A stretch of DNA of 46,908 nt from Oscillospiraceae bacterium (GTDB lineage: Bacteria > Bacillota > Clostridia > Oscillospirales > Oscillospiraceae): NCBI GenBank assembly GCA_902760845.1, contig CACWHX010000019.1:1-46908 (forward strand), in the 5' to 3' direction. Of the stretch, positions 16,401-24,422 are shown piece by piece (the stretch's first letter is position 1; each line of letters starts with the position of its first letter). The notes beneath the pieces are model-generated. The model was not told the origin of the DNA, searched no databases, and worked only from the letters and a program-made list of their open reading frames with translations. The position numbers and the translations under genes are program-made.

Positions 16401-17549
16401 ATGCCCTATACTACCGAAACCGGACCGGAAAATGTCGTCACCCTGAAGGTGGTAGGCGTCGGCGGCGCCGGCAATAACGTCGTCAACCGCATGGTCAAGT
16501 CCGGCACGCAGGGGATCGAGTATGTTGCCATCAATACGGATAAACAGGCTTTGGCGGTGTCCAACGCCGATCAGAAGATCCAGATCGGCGAGAAGCTGAC
16601 CCATGGTCAGGGCGCGGGCAGCGACCCCGAAACGGGCAAGCGCAGCGCCGAGGAAAGCCGCAATAATATTGCCAAGAGTCTCGAAAACGCGGATATGGTG
16701 TTCATCACCGCCGGCATGGGCGGCGGCACCGGCACGGGCGCCGCGCCCACCATCGCGGACATTGCCCGCGAGGCCAATATCCTGACCGTCGCCGTCGTGA
16801 CCAAGCCCTTCAAGTTCGAGGGCAAGCGCCGCATGGATCAGGCGCTCGTCGGCATCAATGATCTGCTCGGCAAGGTCGATTCGCTGCTCATCATTCCGAA
16901 CGACCGCCTGAAATATGCCACCGACCAGAAGGTCACGCTGGCCAACGCCTTTGAAATCGCGGACGATGTGCTGCGCCAGGCTGTCACCAGCATCTCCGAC
17001 CTCATCAAAAACACCGGCCTGATTAACCTCGATTTCGCGGACGTGACCTGCATCATGCGGGACGCGGGCTTCGCGCACATGGGCGTTGGACATGCCGCCG
17101 GCAAGGGCAAGGCGGAGGCCGCCGCCCGCATGGCCGTGGCAAGTCCCCTGATGGAGACCTCCATCAACGGCGCGCGCGGCGTACTCATCAACATCATCGG
17201 CTCCGAGGACATGACCCTGGAGGATGTTGAGACGGCCGCGAACCTCGTGCAGGAGGCCGCGCATCCGGAGGCGAACATCATCTTCGGCGCGAACTTCGAT
17301 TCCGCGCTTGACGATGAGATTCGCGTCACGGTCATCGCCACGGGCTTTGACGATGTGACCAAGACCGAGGAGTCCACGGAGGCCGCCGCGCCCGCAGCCG
17401 CGCCGCAGACAGGCTATTACACCGCCGCCGCTGCCGCGGAGTCCGCGCCCGCAGCACCCGCCGCGCCCGCCGCTCCGGCCCAGCCGGCCGCCGCGCCCGC
17501 GGAGGAGGACCCGTTCGACAGCATCTTCAAGATCTTCAACTCCAAGTAA
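16401..17549 (+). CDS. ftsZ: Cell-division GTPase FtsZ
   Basis: 382 residues. Tubulin-like motifs: GVGGAGNNVVNRM near the N-terminus, the GTP-binding GMGGGTGTGAAP loop, and the T7 loop NLDFADV with the catalytic Asp. A linker very rich in Ala and Pro (about residues 320-365) leads to an acidic tail ending EEDPFDSIFKIFNSK, unlike the usual DIPxFLR-type tail. FtsZ polymerises into the division ring. The ATG at 16401 follows GGGAGGA and matches the family start; an earlier in-frame ATG at 16314 overlaps the promoter -10 and would add a non-conserved extension. No ftsA follows. Confidence 0.97.
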   Translation: MPYTTETGPENVVTLKVVGVGGAGNNVVNRMVKSGTQGIEYVAINTDKQALAVSNADQKIQIGEKLTHGQGAGSDPETGKRSAEESRNNIAKSLENADMVFITAGMGGGTGTGAAPTIADIAREANILTVAVVTKPFKFEGKRRMDQALVGINDLLGKVDSLLIIPNDRLKYATDQKVTLANAFEIADDVLRQAVTSISDLIKNTGLINLDFADVTCIMRDAGFAHMGVGHAAGKGKAEAAARMAVASPLMETSINGARGVLINIIGSEDMTLEDVETAANLVQEAAHPEANIIFGANFDSALDDEIRVTVIATGFDDVTKTEESTEAAAPAAAPQTGYYTAAAAAESAPAAPAAPAAPAQPAAAPAEEDPFDSIFKIFNSK

Positions 17550-17563
17550 GACAACGTCCTGTA

Positions 17564-17600
17564 AAAAACCGCCTTTGCACTGTCGAAGGCGGTTTTTGCA
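17564..17600 (+). terminator. Terminator of the dcw cluster after ftsZ
   Basis: AAAAACCGCCTT (17564-17575) pairs with AAGGCGGTTTTT (17586-17597), 12 base pairs ending in a T-run, 15 bases after the ftsZ stop. Confidence 0.93.
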
Positions 17601-17638
17601 TCACGGCGCGCATAGAATGAAGGGGAGGTGAGCCGCGC

Positions 17639-18484
17639 ATGAAAAACTGGAAAAGCTGGCGCCCGGTGCGCGTCACGGTCTCCATGGCGCGCATTTACGG
17701 CGGAAAGCGCCTGCCGCGCACCGCGGCGGCGCTGGCTTACCTCATGGTGCTCGCGCTGTTTCCCGGCATGATCTGCCTGTATGATCTGCTGGCGCTCGTG
17801 CTCTCCAATCCCGGCGCGGTCATGGGCGTGCTGGAGTCCCTGGTGTTGCCGCAGGAGACCTCCACGCTGATCGGGGATTTTCTGACCTATGTCTCCGGCA
17901 ACGCGAACCAGACGGTGTTCATCGTGGCGTTCATCGCCATGCTGACGTCGGCCAGCGCGATTTTCCGCACCTTTTCCGCCATCGCCGAGGATATCAGCGG
18001 CGGCCGGCGATTCGGCGCGATCGGCGGCCTCGTCGTGAGCTTCGTGTTCGCGCTGGCGTTTCTGCTCGCCGTGTTCCTGTGCATCCTGCTGATCCTGTCC
18101 GGGCGGCACGTGCTCGACCTGCTGGATCAGGTCGCGCCGTGGCTGCACATCGGCAAGTGGTGGACGTGGCTGCGCTTCGTGCTGCTGTTCGCGATCATCC
18201 TGCTCATCCTCCGGATGCTCTACGGGCTCACGGTGCCGCGCGAGCGCGTTGGCTACCGGTGGCCGGGCGCGCTGTTTTCCGCGGTGTGCATGCTGGGGCT
18301 GTCCATCCTGTTTTCCTGGCTGTTCGGGCGCTCGTCCAAATACCCGATCGTGTACGGCTCGCTCGCGTCGGTTATCATCCTGATGGTCTGGTTTGATCTG
18401 CTCGGTTTGCTCATGCTGCTGGGCTATGCGTTCAACCAGGCGCTGGCGGAGACATCCGGCCGCCCTGACACGGAGGGCGAATAG
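17639..18484 (+). CDS. YihY/BrkB family inner-membrane protein
   Basis: 281 residues with six predicted transmembrane helices. The family pattern is present: RTAAALAYLMVLALFPGMICL near the N-terminus, the SASAIFRTFSAIAEDISGGRR segment, LYGLTVPRERVGYRWPGALFSA, and YGSLASVIILMVWFDLLGLLMLLGY at the end (each quoted in part). The family was once mislabelled as ribonuclease BN; its true function is unknown. GGGGAGGTG precedes the ATG. It is monocistronic, between the ftsZ terminator and the convergent DUF362 gene. Confidence 0.88.
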   Translation: MKNWKSWRPVRVTVSMARIYGGKRLPRTAAALAYLMVLALFPGMICLYDLLALVLSNPGAVMGVLESLVLPQETSTLIGDFLTYVSGNANQTVFIVAFIAMLTSASAIFRTFSAIAEDISGGRRFGAIGGLVVSFVFALAFLLAVFLCILLILSGRHVLDLLDQVAPWLHIGKWWTWLRFVLLFAIILLILRMLYGLTVPRERVGYRWPGALFSAVCMLGLSILFSWLFGRSSKYPIVYGSLASVIILMVWFDLLGLLMLLGYAFNQALAETSGRPDTEGE

Positions 18485-18497
18485 GAAAGGAATAAAC

Positions 18498-18519
18498 ATA
18501 ATGTGATAGATCACATTAT
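18498..18519. promoter_or_regulatory. Perfect 22-bp palindrome with TGTGA/TCACA half-sites
   Basis: Half-site ATAATGTGAT is repeated exactly in inverted form around a 2-bp centre (AG). It resembles a regulator site of CRP/FNR type, but the TGTGA-to-TCACA spacing is 4, not 6. It lies 14 bases after the yihY stop in a convergent gap, so there is no obvious downstream promoter. Confidence 0.45.
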
Positions 18520-18550
18520 TATGTAAACTTACTAAGCAAAAAATAAGAAG

Positions 18551-18612
18551 AAAAAGAGGCTGTGAAACGCGGTCGGGACGGGGTCCCGGCTGGGCTTCAC
18601 AGCCTTTCGTTT
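18551..18612. terminator. Terminator in the convergent gap, probably bidirectional
   Basis: AGGCTGTGAA (18557-18566) pairs with TTCACAGCCT (18596-18605) around a GC-rich inner hairpin. There is an A-run on the left and TTTCGTTTTTTT on the right, so it can end both yihY and the minus-strand DUF362 transcript. Confidence 0.85.
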
Positions 18613-18647
18613 TTTTGCGGCGTTTTCTTTTTTACGGCATCCGGACC

Positions 18648-19610
18648 CTAAAGCTCGACCCACGCATACTTCGCGCTGCCGAGACCGATGGCGGCGGCGT
18701 GCGCGATGCCGGCGCGGCAGTCCGTCTCCGCGTCCGGGTCCCCGGCGAGCAGCCGGTCGGCGCAGGCGGCGTCCAGCGCGGCGGGATCGGCGGAGGCGAG
18801 CAGCGCGCCGTCCGCGAGCGCGAGATGAAAATGCGCGCGATGGTCGCAGAGCGCCTTGGCCACCTCCGTGATCTTGCAGCGGATCTTGTCGTCCGCCATC
18901 TGAAAATCCGGGTGAATCGCGCCCACGGGACAGACGTTTTTGCACCGGACGCAGCCGGCGCAGCGCAGCTTGAAAATGAAGGCCTTGCCGGTCTCGGGGT
19001 CGATGCGCGCGCCGCCGTGCTCGCAGACAGTGGTACATTTGCCGCAGCCGATGCACGCCGCCTCATCGACGACCGGCTGCCCCGTGCTCTGCACCTCGAT
19101 CTTGCCGGGGCGGGCGCTGCCGCCGAAGCCCAGCGCGTGCAGGACGCCGCGATAGCCGAAGCCGCTGCCCGCCTGCGCGACTGTCAGGCTGACGATGCAG
19201 TCGGCGTCGGTGAGCGCGCGTCCCACGCGGCACGAGCGCAGGAATTTGCCGCCGCGCATGGGAATGAGATCATAGTCCTCGCCCCGGACACCGTCGGCCA
19301 GGACGCACGGCGCGCCGACGGTCTCCTGCGTATAGCCCAGCCGCGCGGCGGCGGTCAGGGCCTCCAGCGCATTGCCCTCCGGCGCGCCGCAGTCGGTCAA
19401 AAACGGCGATGCGCCGCGCGCGCGCAGCGCGTCGCAGAGCGCGCGCACCAGCGCGGGGGCGGGCGCCTCGGCCGCCTGCGCGCCAAAATCGAGCTTCACT
19501 GCGACGAGCGCGCCGGAGAGCGCCTCCGGCGCCGCGCCAATCGCGTCCAGCAGCGCGCCGACCGCAGCCTCCGCCGGGCGCGCGCTTCTATAGACCTTTG
19601 CTTGTTCCAT
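18648..19610 (-). CDS. DUF362 protein with two [4Fe-4S] ferredoxin motifs
   Basis: 320 residues. The N-terminal two-thirds match DUF362 (for example VKLDFGAQ, TDCGAPEGNALEAL, ADCIVSLTVAQAGSGFGYRGVLHALGFGG). The C-terminal part has two ferredoxin motifs, CIGCGKCTTVCEH and CAGCVRCKNVCPVGAI, eight cysteines in all. Such proteins are common in anaerobes and their reaction is unknown; electron transfer is the safe inference. It is the last of three minus-strand genes, 26 bases after the csoR-like stop, with GGAGGG before its ATG. Confidence 0.85.
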   Translation of the reverse strand: MEQAKVYRSARPAEAAVGALLDAIGAAPEALSGALVAVKLDFGAQAAEAPAPALVRALCDALRARGASPFLTDCGAPEGNALEALTAAARLGYTQETVGAPCVLADGVRGEDYDLIPMRGGKFLRSCRVGRALTDADCIVSLTVAQAGSGFGYRGVLHALGFGGSARPGKIEVQSTGQPVVDEAACIGCGKCTTVCEHGGARIDPETGKAFIFKLRCAGCVRCKNVCPVGAIHPDFQMADDKIRCKITEVAKALCDHRAHFHLALADGALLASADPAALDAACADRLLAGDPDAETDCRAGIAHAAAIGLGSAKYAWVEL

Positions 19611-19636
19611 TGCGGCCAGACCCTCCGTTTCGTCGA

Positions 19637-20005
19637 TCAGGACATGAATTTCTCAATCGCGGCGTTCAGGTCCTCGATAGACTGCTGGTCGCCGGTTTCC
19701 ACCGCGTCGGTGAGACAGTGCTCGATGTGATCCTTCAAAATGACCTTCGCCGTGTTGTTCAGCGCCGAGCGCACCGCCGCGAGCTGCATCAGCACCTCGG
19801 TGCAGTCGCGCCCGTCCTCCACCATGCGCTTGACCGACTCCAGATGCCCGATTGCGCGCGAGAGCCGGTTCACGACCGCCTTGGTCTGCGTATGGCTGTG
19901 CGTGTGCGGGTGCGTGTCGCCCGCTCCGTGCGTGTGGGTGTAGACGCGGCCGTCCGCGTCAATGTGTGTGTGCTCGTGGCTGTGGCGATCCAAATTCTCC
20001 GACAT
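19637..20005 (-). CDS. csoR: CsoR-family metal-sensing repressor with a His-rich N-terminus
   Basis: 122 residues from the ATG at 20005 (a GTG at 20014 is less likely given the AAGGGGG ribosome site). The DUF156 core begins TKAVVNRLSRAIGHLESVKRM. Cys68, His93 and Cys97 have the spacing (25 and 4) of the Cu(I)-binding Cys-His-Cys set of CsoR. Residues 8-38 form a tail with ten histidines, mostly as HxH pairs, before the core. This suggests a copper or related metal sensor that releases DNA when metal binds. No copper ATPase or chaperone is adjacent; its target could be itself and the DUF362 gene. Confidence 0.88.
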   Translation of the reverse strand: MSENLDRHSHEHTHIDADGRVYTHTHGAGDTHPHTHSHTQTKAVVNRLSRAIGHLESVKRMVEDGRDCTEVLMQLAAVRSALNNTAKVILKDHIEHCLTDAVETGDQQSIEDLNAAIEKFMS

Positions 20006-20028
20006 GCGGGCCACCCCCTTTTCTGCTG

Positions 20029-20057
20029 ATTTTACCGGTTTTTTTCAGGTTTGTCAA
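20029..20057 (-). promoter_or_regulatory. Promoter of the csoR-DUF362 pair
   Basis: Minus-strand TTGACA (20052-20057), 17-bp spacer, TAAAAT (20029-20034), 23 bases before the csoR start codon. It lies in the 69-base gap after the deacylase gene. Confidence 0.8.
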
Positions 20058-20074
20058 CACGCAGACGAATAACG

Positions 20075-21442
20075 TCACCGCCGCATGGCGCGGACGGCCC
20101 GGCCCGCGTCCGCGCACAGGACGCGGCCGTCCTCCACGGCCGGAACGCCGCCGACGATCACGTGCCGGATGCCGACCGGAGCCAGCAGCGGCTCGGCAAA
20201 CGTCGCGCGGTCGCACACCGTGTCGGGATCGAAGATGACCACGTCCGCGTCCGCGCCGGGCGCGAGGTGGCCCTTGCGCGCGAGACCCAGCCGCCGCGCG
20301 GGAAGCGCCGTCATGCGCGCGATGGCGTCGTCCAGCGTGAGCCTGCCGCTGCGGACGTACGGCCCCAGCAGCCGCGGGAACGCGCCCGCCGCGCGCGGAT
20401 GGCCCTGCCCGGCGCTGAGCGTGCCGTCGCTGGCCAATATCACGCCGGGATGGCGGTAGGCCAGGTCCACGTCGTCCTGCTGCATCACGTAGCAGATCGT
20501 CTTGCACGACGGGAAATCGCGCCGCAGCTCCTCGAAGATTTCCTTCGTGCAGCGCCGGCCCTTGTATTTCCCCTCGGCCAGCTCCACCGCGTCATACCCG
20601 CAGCCGTACCGCTCCAGCCAGCCGTCGTCATAGGTCGTCGCGCCGATGTCGGTGGAAAACGCCGCGTAGGGGTAGCAGTCGCAGGCGACGTCCACGCCCC
20701 GGGCGCGATAGTCGTCCACCAGCGCGAGAAAGCGCGCCATCTGGCCGAAGCCCGCCATGCTGCCGATGTGCGAGAGCTGCACCGGCACGCCGAGCCGCCG
20801 CCCCGCGTCGAGAAACTCCCGCGCCGCGTCGAAGACCTCCTCCGCGTCGCTGCGGATGTGCGCGGCGAGCAGGCGGCCGTCCCCGCAGCAGGGCGCGCCG
20901 GTCTGCACCAGCTCGCCGGCGTCCATGCCCGGCACATAGCGGATGCCGTAGGAGACGCCGAGGCAGCCGCGGTCAAGACTCTCGGCGATTTCGCGCGCCA
21001 TGCGGTCGATCTGCGCGTCCGTCGCGGGGGCGTACTTGTCCGTGCAGCCTGCGCGCTCTCGGAAAAATCCGTGCCCCGCCAGCATGGCGACGTGGACCGG
21101 CGCGCCGTCGCGGTCCACAATGTCCAGATAGTCCGCCGGGTGGCAGACGTTCTCGCCGCAGTTGCCGGCGACCGCCGTCGTCACGCCCATGCGCAGCATG
21201 CACCGGAGGATGGCCCGCTCCGGGTCGTCATAGATCCGGCCGGTCTCCAGCACGGGGTCCTCGTGCATATGCATGTCGAGAAAGCCCGGGCACACGACCC
21301 CGCCGCCGGCGTCGATCACACGGTCGATGTGCGCGGCGCCGTCCGCCGCGGCGACTCTGCCGTCGGCCAGCAGGACATCCCGCCGCGCGTGCACCTGGTT
21401 TGCCGGGTCGATCACCACGCCGTTCCGGATCAAAAGATTCAT
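20075..21442 (-). CDS. N-acyl-D-amino-acid deacylase / D-aminoacylase (amidohydrolase superfamily)
   Basis: 455 residues from the ATG at 21442 (MNLLIRNGVVIDPANQ), with GGGAGG before it. The amidohydrolase plan is clear: a beta-sandwich half, then VVCPGFLDMHMHEDP with the two metal-binding His, VAGNCGEN with the Cys typical of D-aminoacylases, AAHIRSD, QLSHIGSMAG, ILASDGTLS with the catalytic Asp, and a closing GADADVVIFDPDTV strand. It should hydrolyse N-acyl-D-amino acids or related D-aminoacyl amides in the cytoplasm using zinc. It is transcribed away from a dipeptide importer, suggesting scavenging of wall-derived or D-residue peptides (inference). Confidence 0.87.
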   Translation of the reverse strand: MNLLIRNGVVIDPANQVHARRDVLLADGRVAAADGAAHIDRVIDAGGGVVCPGFLDMHMHEDPVLETGRIYDDPERAILRCMLRMGVTTAVAGNCGENVCHPADYLDIVDRDGAPVHVAMLAGHGFFRERAGCTDKYAPATDAQIDRMAREIAESLDRGCLGVSYGIRYVPGMDAGELVQTGAPCCGDGRLLAAHIRSDAEEVFDAAREFLDAGRRLGVPVQLSHIGSMAGFGQMARFLALVDDYRARGVDVACDCYPYAAFSTDIGATTYDDGWLERYGCGYDAVELAEGKYKGRRCTKEIFEELRRDFPSCKTICYVMQQDDVDLAYRHPGVILASDGTLSAGQGHPRAAGAFPRLLGPYVRSGRLTLDDAIARMTALPARRLGLARKGHLAPGADADVVIFDPDTVCDRATFAEPLLAPVGIRHVIVGGVPAVEDGRVLCADAGRAVRAMRR

Positions 21443-21776
21443 AGCATTGCCTCCCACGTTTCATAAAACAGCATTTTTTGCATAAATTTAAGCACATTTC
21501 GCGCTTTATCTGCGCGGACAATTGTCATACAATGGCGACATGCGGCCCGCCTTGGACCGCGCCTCTGTCACACGCCGCGCGTGGACCTATGCTACCATGG
21601 CGGATTTCAGAAATCAAGCCGCAATTCACGCGGCCGTGGGGAAGCCGCCCGCCCGCCGGCCGCGCGCCGCGCCGCGCGGTTGTGGTATATTGGTAGAGGC
21701 TGCCGCTTTTTTTATTTCGAAATCCATATCGGATCAGACGTATCAAAAAAAACTGAAACCATGGGAGGAACCGATC
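21443..21776. other. Divergent intergenic region between the deacylase gene and dppA
   Basis: No gene. It should hold promoters for both directions, but no -35/-10 pair with good spacing stands out. Candidates are TACAAT at 21528-21533 and TATATT at 21684-21689 (plus). A 10-bp palindrome GACAATTGTC lies at 21517-21526. The segment 21640-21680 is extremely GC-rich. Confidence 0.45.
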
Positions 21777-23372
21777 ATGAAGAGAACCCTTGCATTGCTC
21801 CTGGCGTGCGTGCTGTGCGTGTGCTGTCTTGCCGGCTGCGGCGGCGGCAGCGACAGCGCGGCCAACGGCTCCGAGACCGCGCGGAGCGGCGGCGCCGCGG
21901 TGCTGAACATCGCGCTCGACGGCGAGCCCGGCAACCTCGACTGCGTCATGAGCTCGGACGACATCATCTCCGAGGTCGTGTACGGGTCCGTATTCGAAAA
22001 GCTCGTCGCCTTCACGGCGGAGGATCAGGTCATCTGCGAGCTGGCCGAGTCGTACGACGTGAACGAGGACCACACCGTCTACACCTATCATCTGCGCCAG
22101 GGCGTGCGGTTTCACAACGGCGAGGAGATGACGGCGGACGACGTGGTCGCCTCCATGAACCGCTGGATCGACAACGCCGACAACGCCAACAGTCTGGTGG
22201 GCGGCGCGCACTTTGAGAAGGTGGACGACGCCACCGTTCAGATCACGATGGAGACCGGCACGCTCTATCTCAACGAGATGATCGCGGGTCTCGGCCAGCA
22301 GGCCGCCATCATGCCGGCCTCCGTCATCGAGGCCGCGGGCGAGGGCGATCTGGTCTCGGAATACATCGGCACCGGCCCCTATGCGTTTGACGAGTGGCGC
22401 GCGGACCAGTATATCCGCCTGGTTGCGAACGCCGGCTATCAGCCCTACGGCGAGGAGGGCGACTATTCCGGCTGGGGCGGCCACAAGACGGCGTACTACG
22501 ACGAGGTGTACTTCTATTTCCCGGGCGACACGGCCACGGTGGTGGACGGCATCCGCACGGGTGAGTTTGACGTTGCCAACACCCTCAAGGGCGACGATTA
22601 TCCCGTGTTTGAGGGCAACGACGATTACACCATCTTCTCCGCCGAGACCGAGCTGCAGATGCTGATCTTCAACAAGTCGCAGGGCGTTGGCGCCGATCCC
22701 CTGGTCCGTCAGGCGGTGCAGGCGGTCATCAACAGCAACGACCTGCTCTACGCCGCGATGGGGAACGAGGATTTCTACAAGCTCTATTCCTCCTACATGT
22801 TCCAGAGCTCCGCGAACTGGTACACCGAGGCGGGCGGCGCGTGCTACAACCAGAACGATCCCGATGCGGCCAGAGCCCTCTTCGACCAGGCCGGCTGGAC
22901 GGATGACGACGTGTTCCGCATCCTCGTGAACTCCGACGCCACGGATTACTACGCCGAGGCGCAGGTCATCCAGGAGGAGCTGCGCGGCATCGGCATCAAC
23001 TGCGAGGTGCTGGCCTACGACTCCGCCACCTACAGCACCACGCGAAACACCAAGCCCGAGGCGTGGGACGCATTCATCACGGGCTTTGGACCGAAGGTGC
23101 TGCCGAATATGAATCTGTTCCTGTCCGCCTCCTGGGCCGGCTGGTGCGATGACGCGCGCATCCAGAGCGACCTTGCCGCCATCGCCGCCGAGTCGGACCT
23201 CGAGACCGCCAGGCAGATCTGGAGCGACCTGCAGGCGTACATGTACGAGGAGTACGTCCCCGTCGTGAAATTTGGCACCACGGAGCGCTCCGGCGTCTGC
23301 ACCAGCGAGGTCGAGGGCGTGTTCATGAAGGAGCGCATGGTCTGGGTCAACGCGCACCCGGTCAGCGAATAA
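21777..23372 (+). CDS. dppA: Dipeptide/oligopeptide ABC transporter substrate-binding lipoprotein
   Basis: 531 residues. A lipoprotein signal peptide ends in LAGC with the acylated Cys21, followed by a Gly/Ser linker. The mature part is a family 5 solute-binding protein: LNIALDGEPGNLDC, ELAESYDVNEDHTVYTYHLR, GVRFHNGEEMTADDVVASMNRW, and YIGTGPYAFDEW are diagnostic (quoted in part). It captures peptides outside the membrane for DppBC. The ATG at 21777 follows GGGAGGAA and gives a proper signal peptide. Substrate may be dipeptides, glutathione-like or other peptides; not decidable from sequence. Confidence 0.93.
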   Translation: MKRTLALLLACVLCVCCLAGCGGGSDSAANGSETARSGGAAVLNIALDGEPGNLDCVMSSDDIISEVVYGSVFEKLVAFTAEDQVICELAESYDVNEDHTVYTYHLRQGVRFHNGEEMTADDVVASMNRWIDNADNANSLVGGAHFEKVDDATVQITMETGTLYLNEMIAGLGQQAAIMPASVIEAAGEGDLVSEYIGTGPYAFDEWRADQYIRLVANAGYQPYGEEGDYSGWGGHKTAYYDEVYFYFPGDTATVVDGIRTGEFDVANTLKGDDYPVFEGNDDYTIFSAETELQMLIFNKSQGVGADPLVRQAVQAVINSNDLLYAAMGNEDFYKLYSSYMFQSSANWYTEAGGACYNQNDPDAARALFDQAGWTDDDVFRILVNSDATDYYAEAQVIQEELRGIGINCEVLAYDSATYSTTRNTKPEAWDAFITGFGPKVLPNMNLFLSASWAGWCDDARIQSDLAAIAAESDLETARQIWSDLQAYMYEEYVPVVKFGTTERSGVCTSEVEGVFMKERMVWVNAHPVSE

Positions 23373-23389
23373 GCCCCGCCTTTCATCCG

Positions 23390-23423
23390 CATATGCCGAC
23401 GCGAAACGCCGCGTCGGCATATG
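23390..23423 (+). other. Perfect intergenic hairpin between dppA and dppB
   Basis: A 14-bp stem (CATATGCCGACGCG, 23390-23403, pairing with 23410-23423) with a 6-base loop and no T-run. Such hairpins after binding-protein genes commonly protect the upstream mRNA so that the binding protein is made in excess over the permeases. Confidence 0.75.
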
Positions 23424-23460
23424 GCGTGTCATCATCATTCTTTCCTGAGGAGAACGTTCC

Positions 23461-24408
23461 ATGCTCAAGTATGTGATCCGACGGCTGCTGACGCTGATCC
23501 CGGTGCTGTTCATCGTCTCCGTCGTGATTTTTCTGCTGATCCATCTGGTCCCCGGCGACCCGGCGGCCGTGATGCTCGGCGACCAGGCCACGCCGGAGCA
23601 GATTGCGGCGCTGCGCGAGACGCTGGGGCTGAACGAGCCGCTCGTGCTCCAGTACGTCCACTGGGTGCGCGATATTTTCCACGGCGACCTGGGGACGAGC
23701 CTGTTCATGAGCGGCACCATGTGGGAGATCATCCGCTCGCACATGATCCCGACCGTGCAGCAGACGCTGGTGGCCATCGCGTTCGCGACGATCGTGGGCG
23801 TGCCGCTGGGGATGCTCGCGGCGGTGAAGCGCTCACGCGCGGCCGACCAGGTCATCTCCGCGTTTTCCATCATCGGGGTGTCGATGCCGAGCTTTCTGAT
23901 GGGGCTGGGGCTGGTGCTGCTCTTTTCCGTGAAGCTGGGCTGGCTGCCGTCCTCCGGATATAAGGAGATCGGCGCCTACGGCTGGGGCACGCACATCCGC
24001 TATCTGCTGCTGCCGGGCATTGCGCTGGGCTTTATTGAGATGGGGCTCATCATCCGCATGACGCGCTCGTCCATGCTGGAGATCCTCGGCGCGGACTATA
24101 TGCGTATGGCAAAGGCGAAGGGCGTCTCCCGGTTTCGGATGTTTGCCAGGCACGCGATGAAAAACGCGCTCGTCGGCATCGTAACGGTCGTCGGGCTGGC
24201 GTTCATCTCCTGCCTCGGCGGCGCCGCCGTCACGGAGACGATCTTCAACATTCCCGGCATCGGCAAGCTCACGCTCAACGCCGTCATGCGCCGCGACTAT
24301 GAGGTCGTGCAGGCGGTGGTGCTCGTGGTGTCGCTGCTGAACGTGCTGTGCACGCTCGTGCTCGATCTGCTCTACGGGCTGATCGACCCGCGCGTGCGGA
24401 TGGAATGA
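23461..24408 (+). CDS. dppB: Peptide ABC transporter permease DppB
   Basis: 315 residues with six transmembrane helices. The start MLKYVIRRLLTLIPVLFIVS and the HLVPGDPAAVMLG motif are typical of DppB/OppB. The EAA-type loop is MRMAKAKGVSRFRMFARHAMKNA, which contacts the ATPases. GAGGAGAA precedes the ATG. It pairs with DppC, which follows after 14 bases. Confidence 0.95.
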   Translation: MLKYVIRRLLTLIPVLFIVSVVIFLLIHLVPGDPAAVMLGDQATPEQIAALRETLGLNEPLVLQYVHWVRDIFHGDLGTSLFMSGTMWEIIRSHMIPTVQQTLVAIAFATIVGVPLGMLAAVKRSRAADQVISAFSIIGVSMPSFLMGLGLVLLFSVKLGWLPSSGYKEIGAYGWGTHIRYLLLPGIALGFIEMGLIIRMTRSSMLEILGADYMRMAKAKGVSRFRMFARHAMKNALVGIVTVVGLAFISCLGGAAVTETIFNIPGIGKLTLNAVMRRDYEVVQAVVLVVSLLNVLCTLVLDLLYGLIDPRVRME

Positions 24409-24422
24409 AGGAGGTGCCGGGT

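Noticed and set aside
20051..21466. A 471-codon plus-strand open frame opposite the deacylase gene
   Set aside because: Arg/His/Ala-rich antisense translation without motifs; the minus-strand amidohydrolase has complete active-site signatures.
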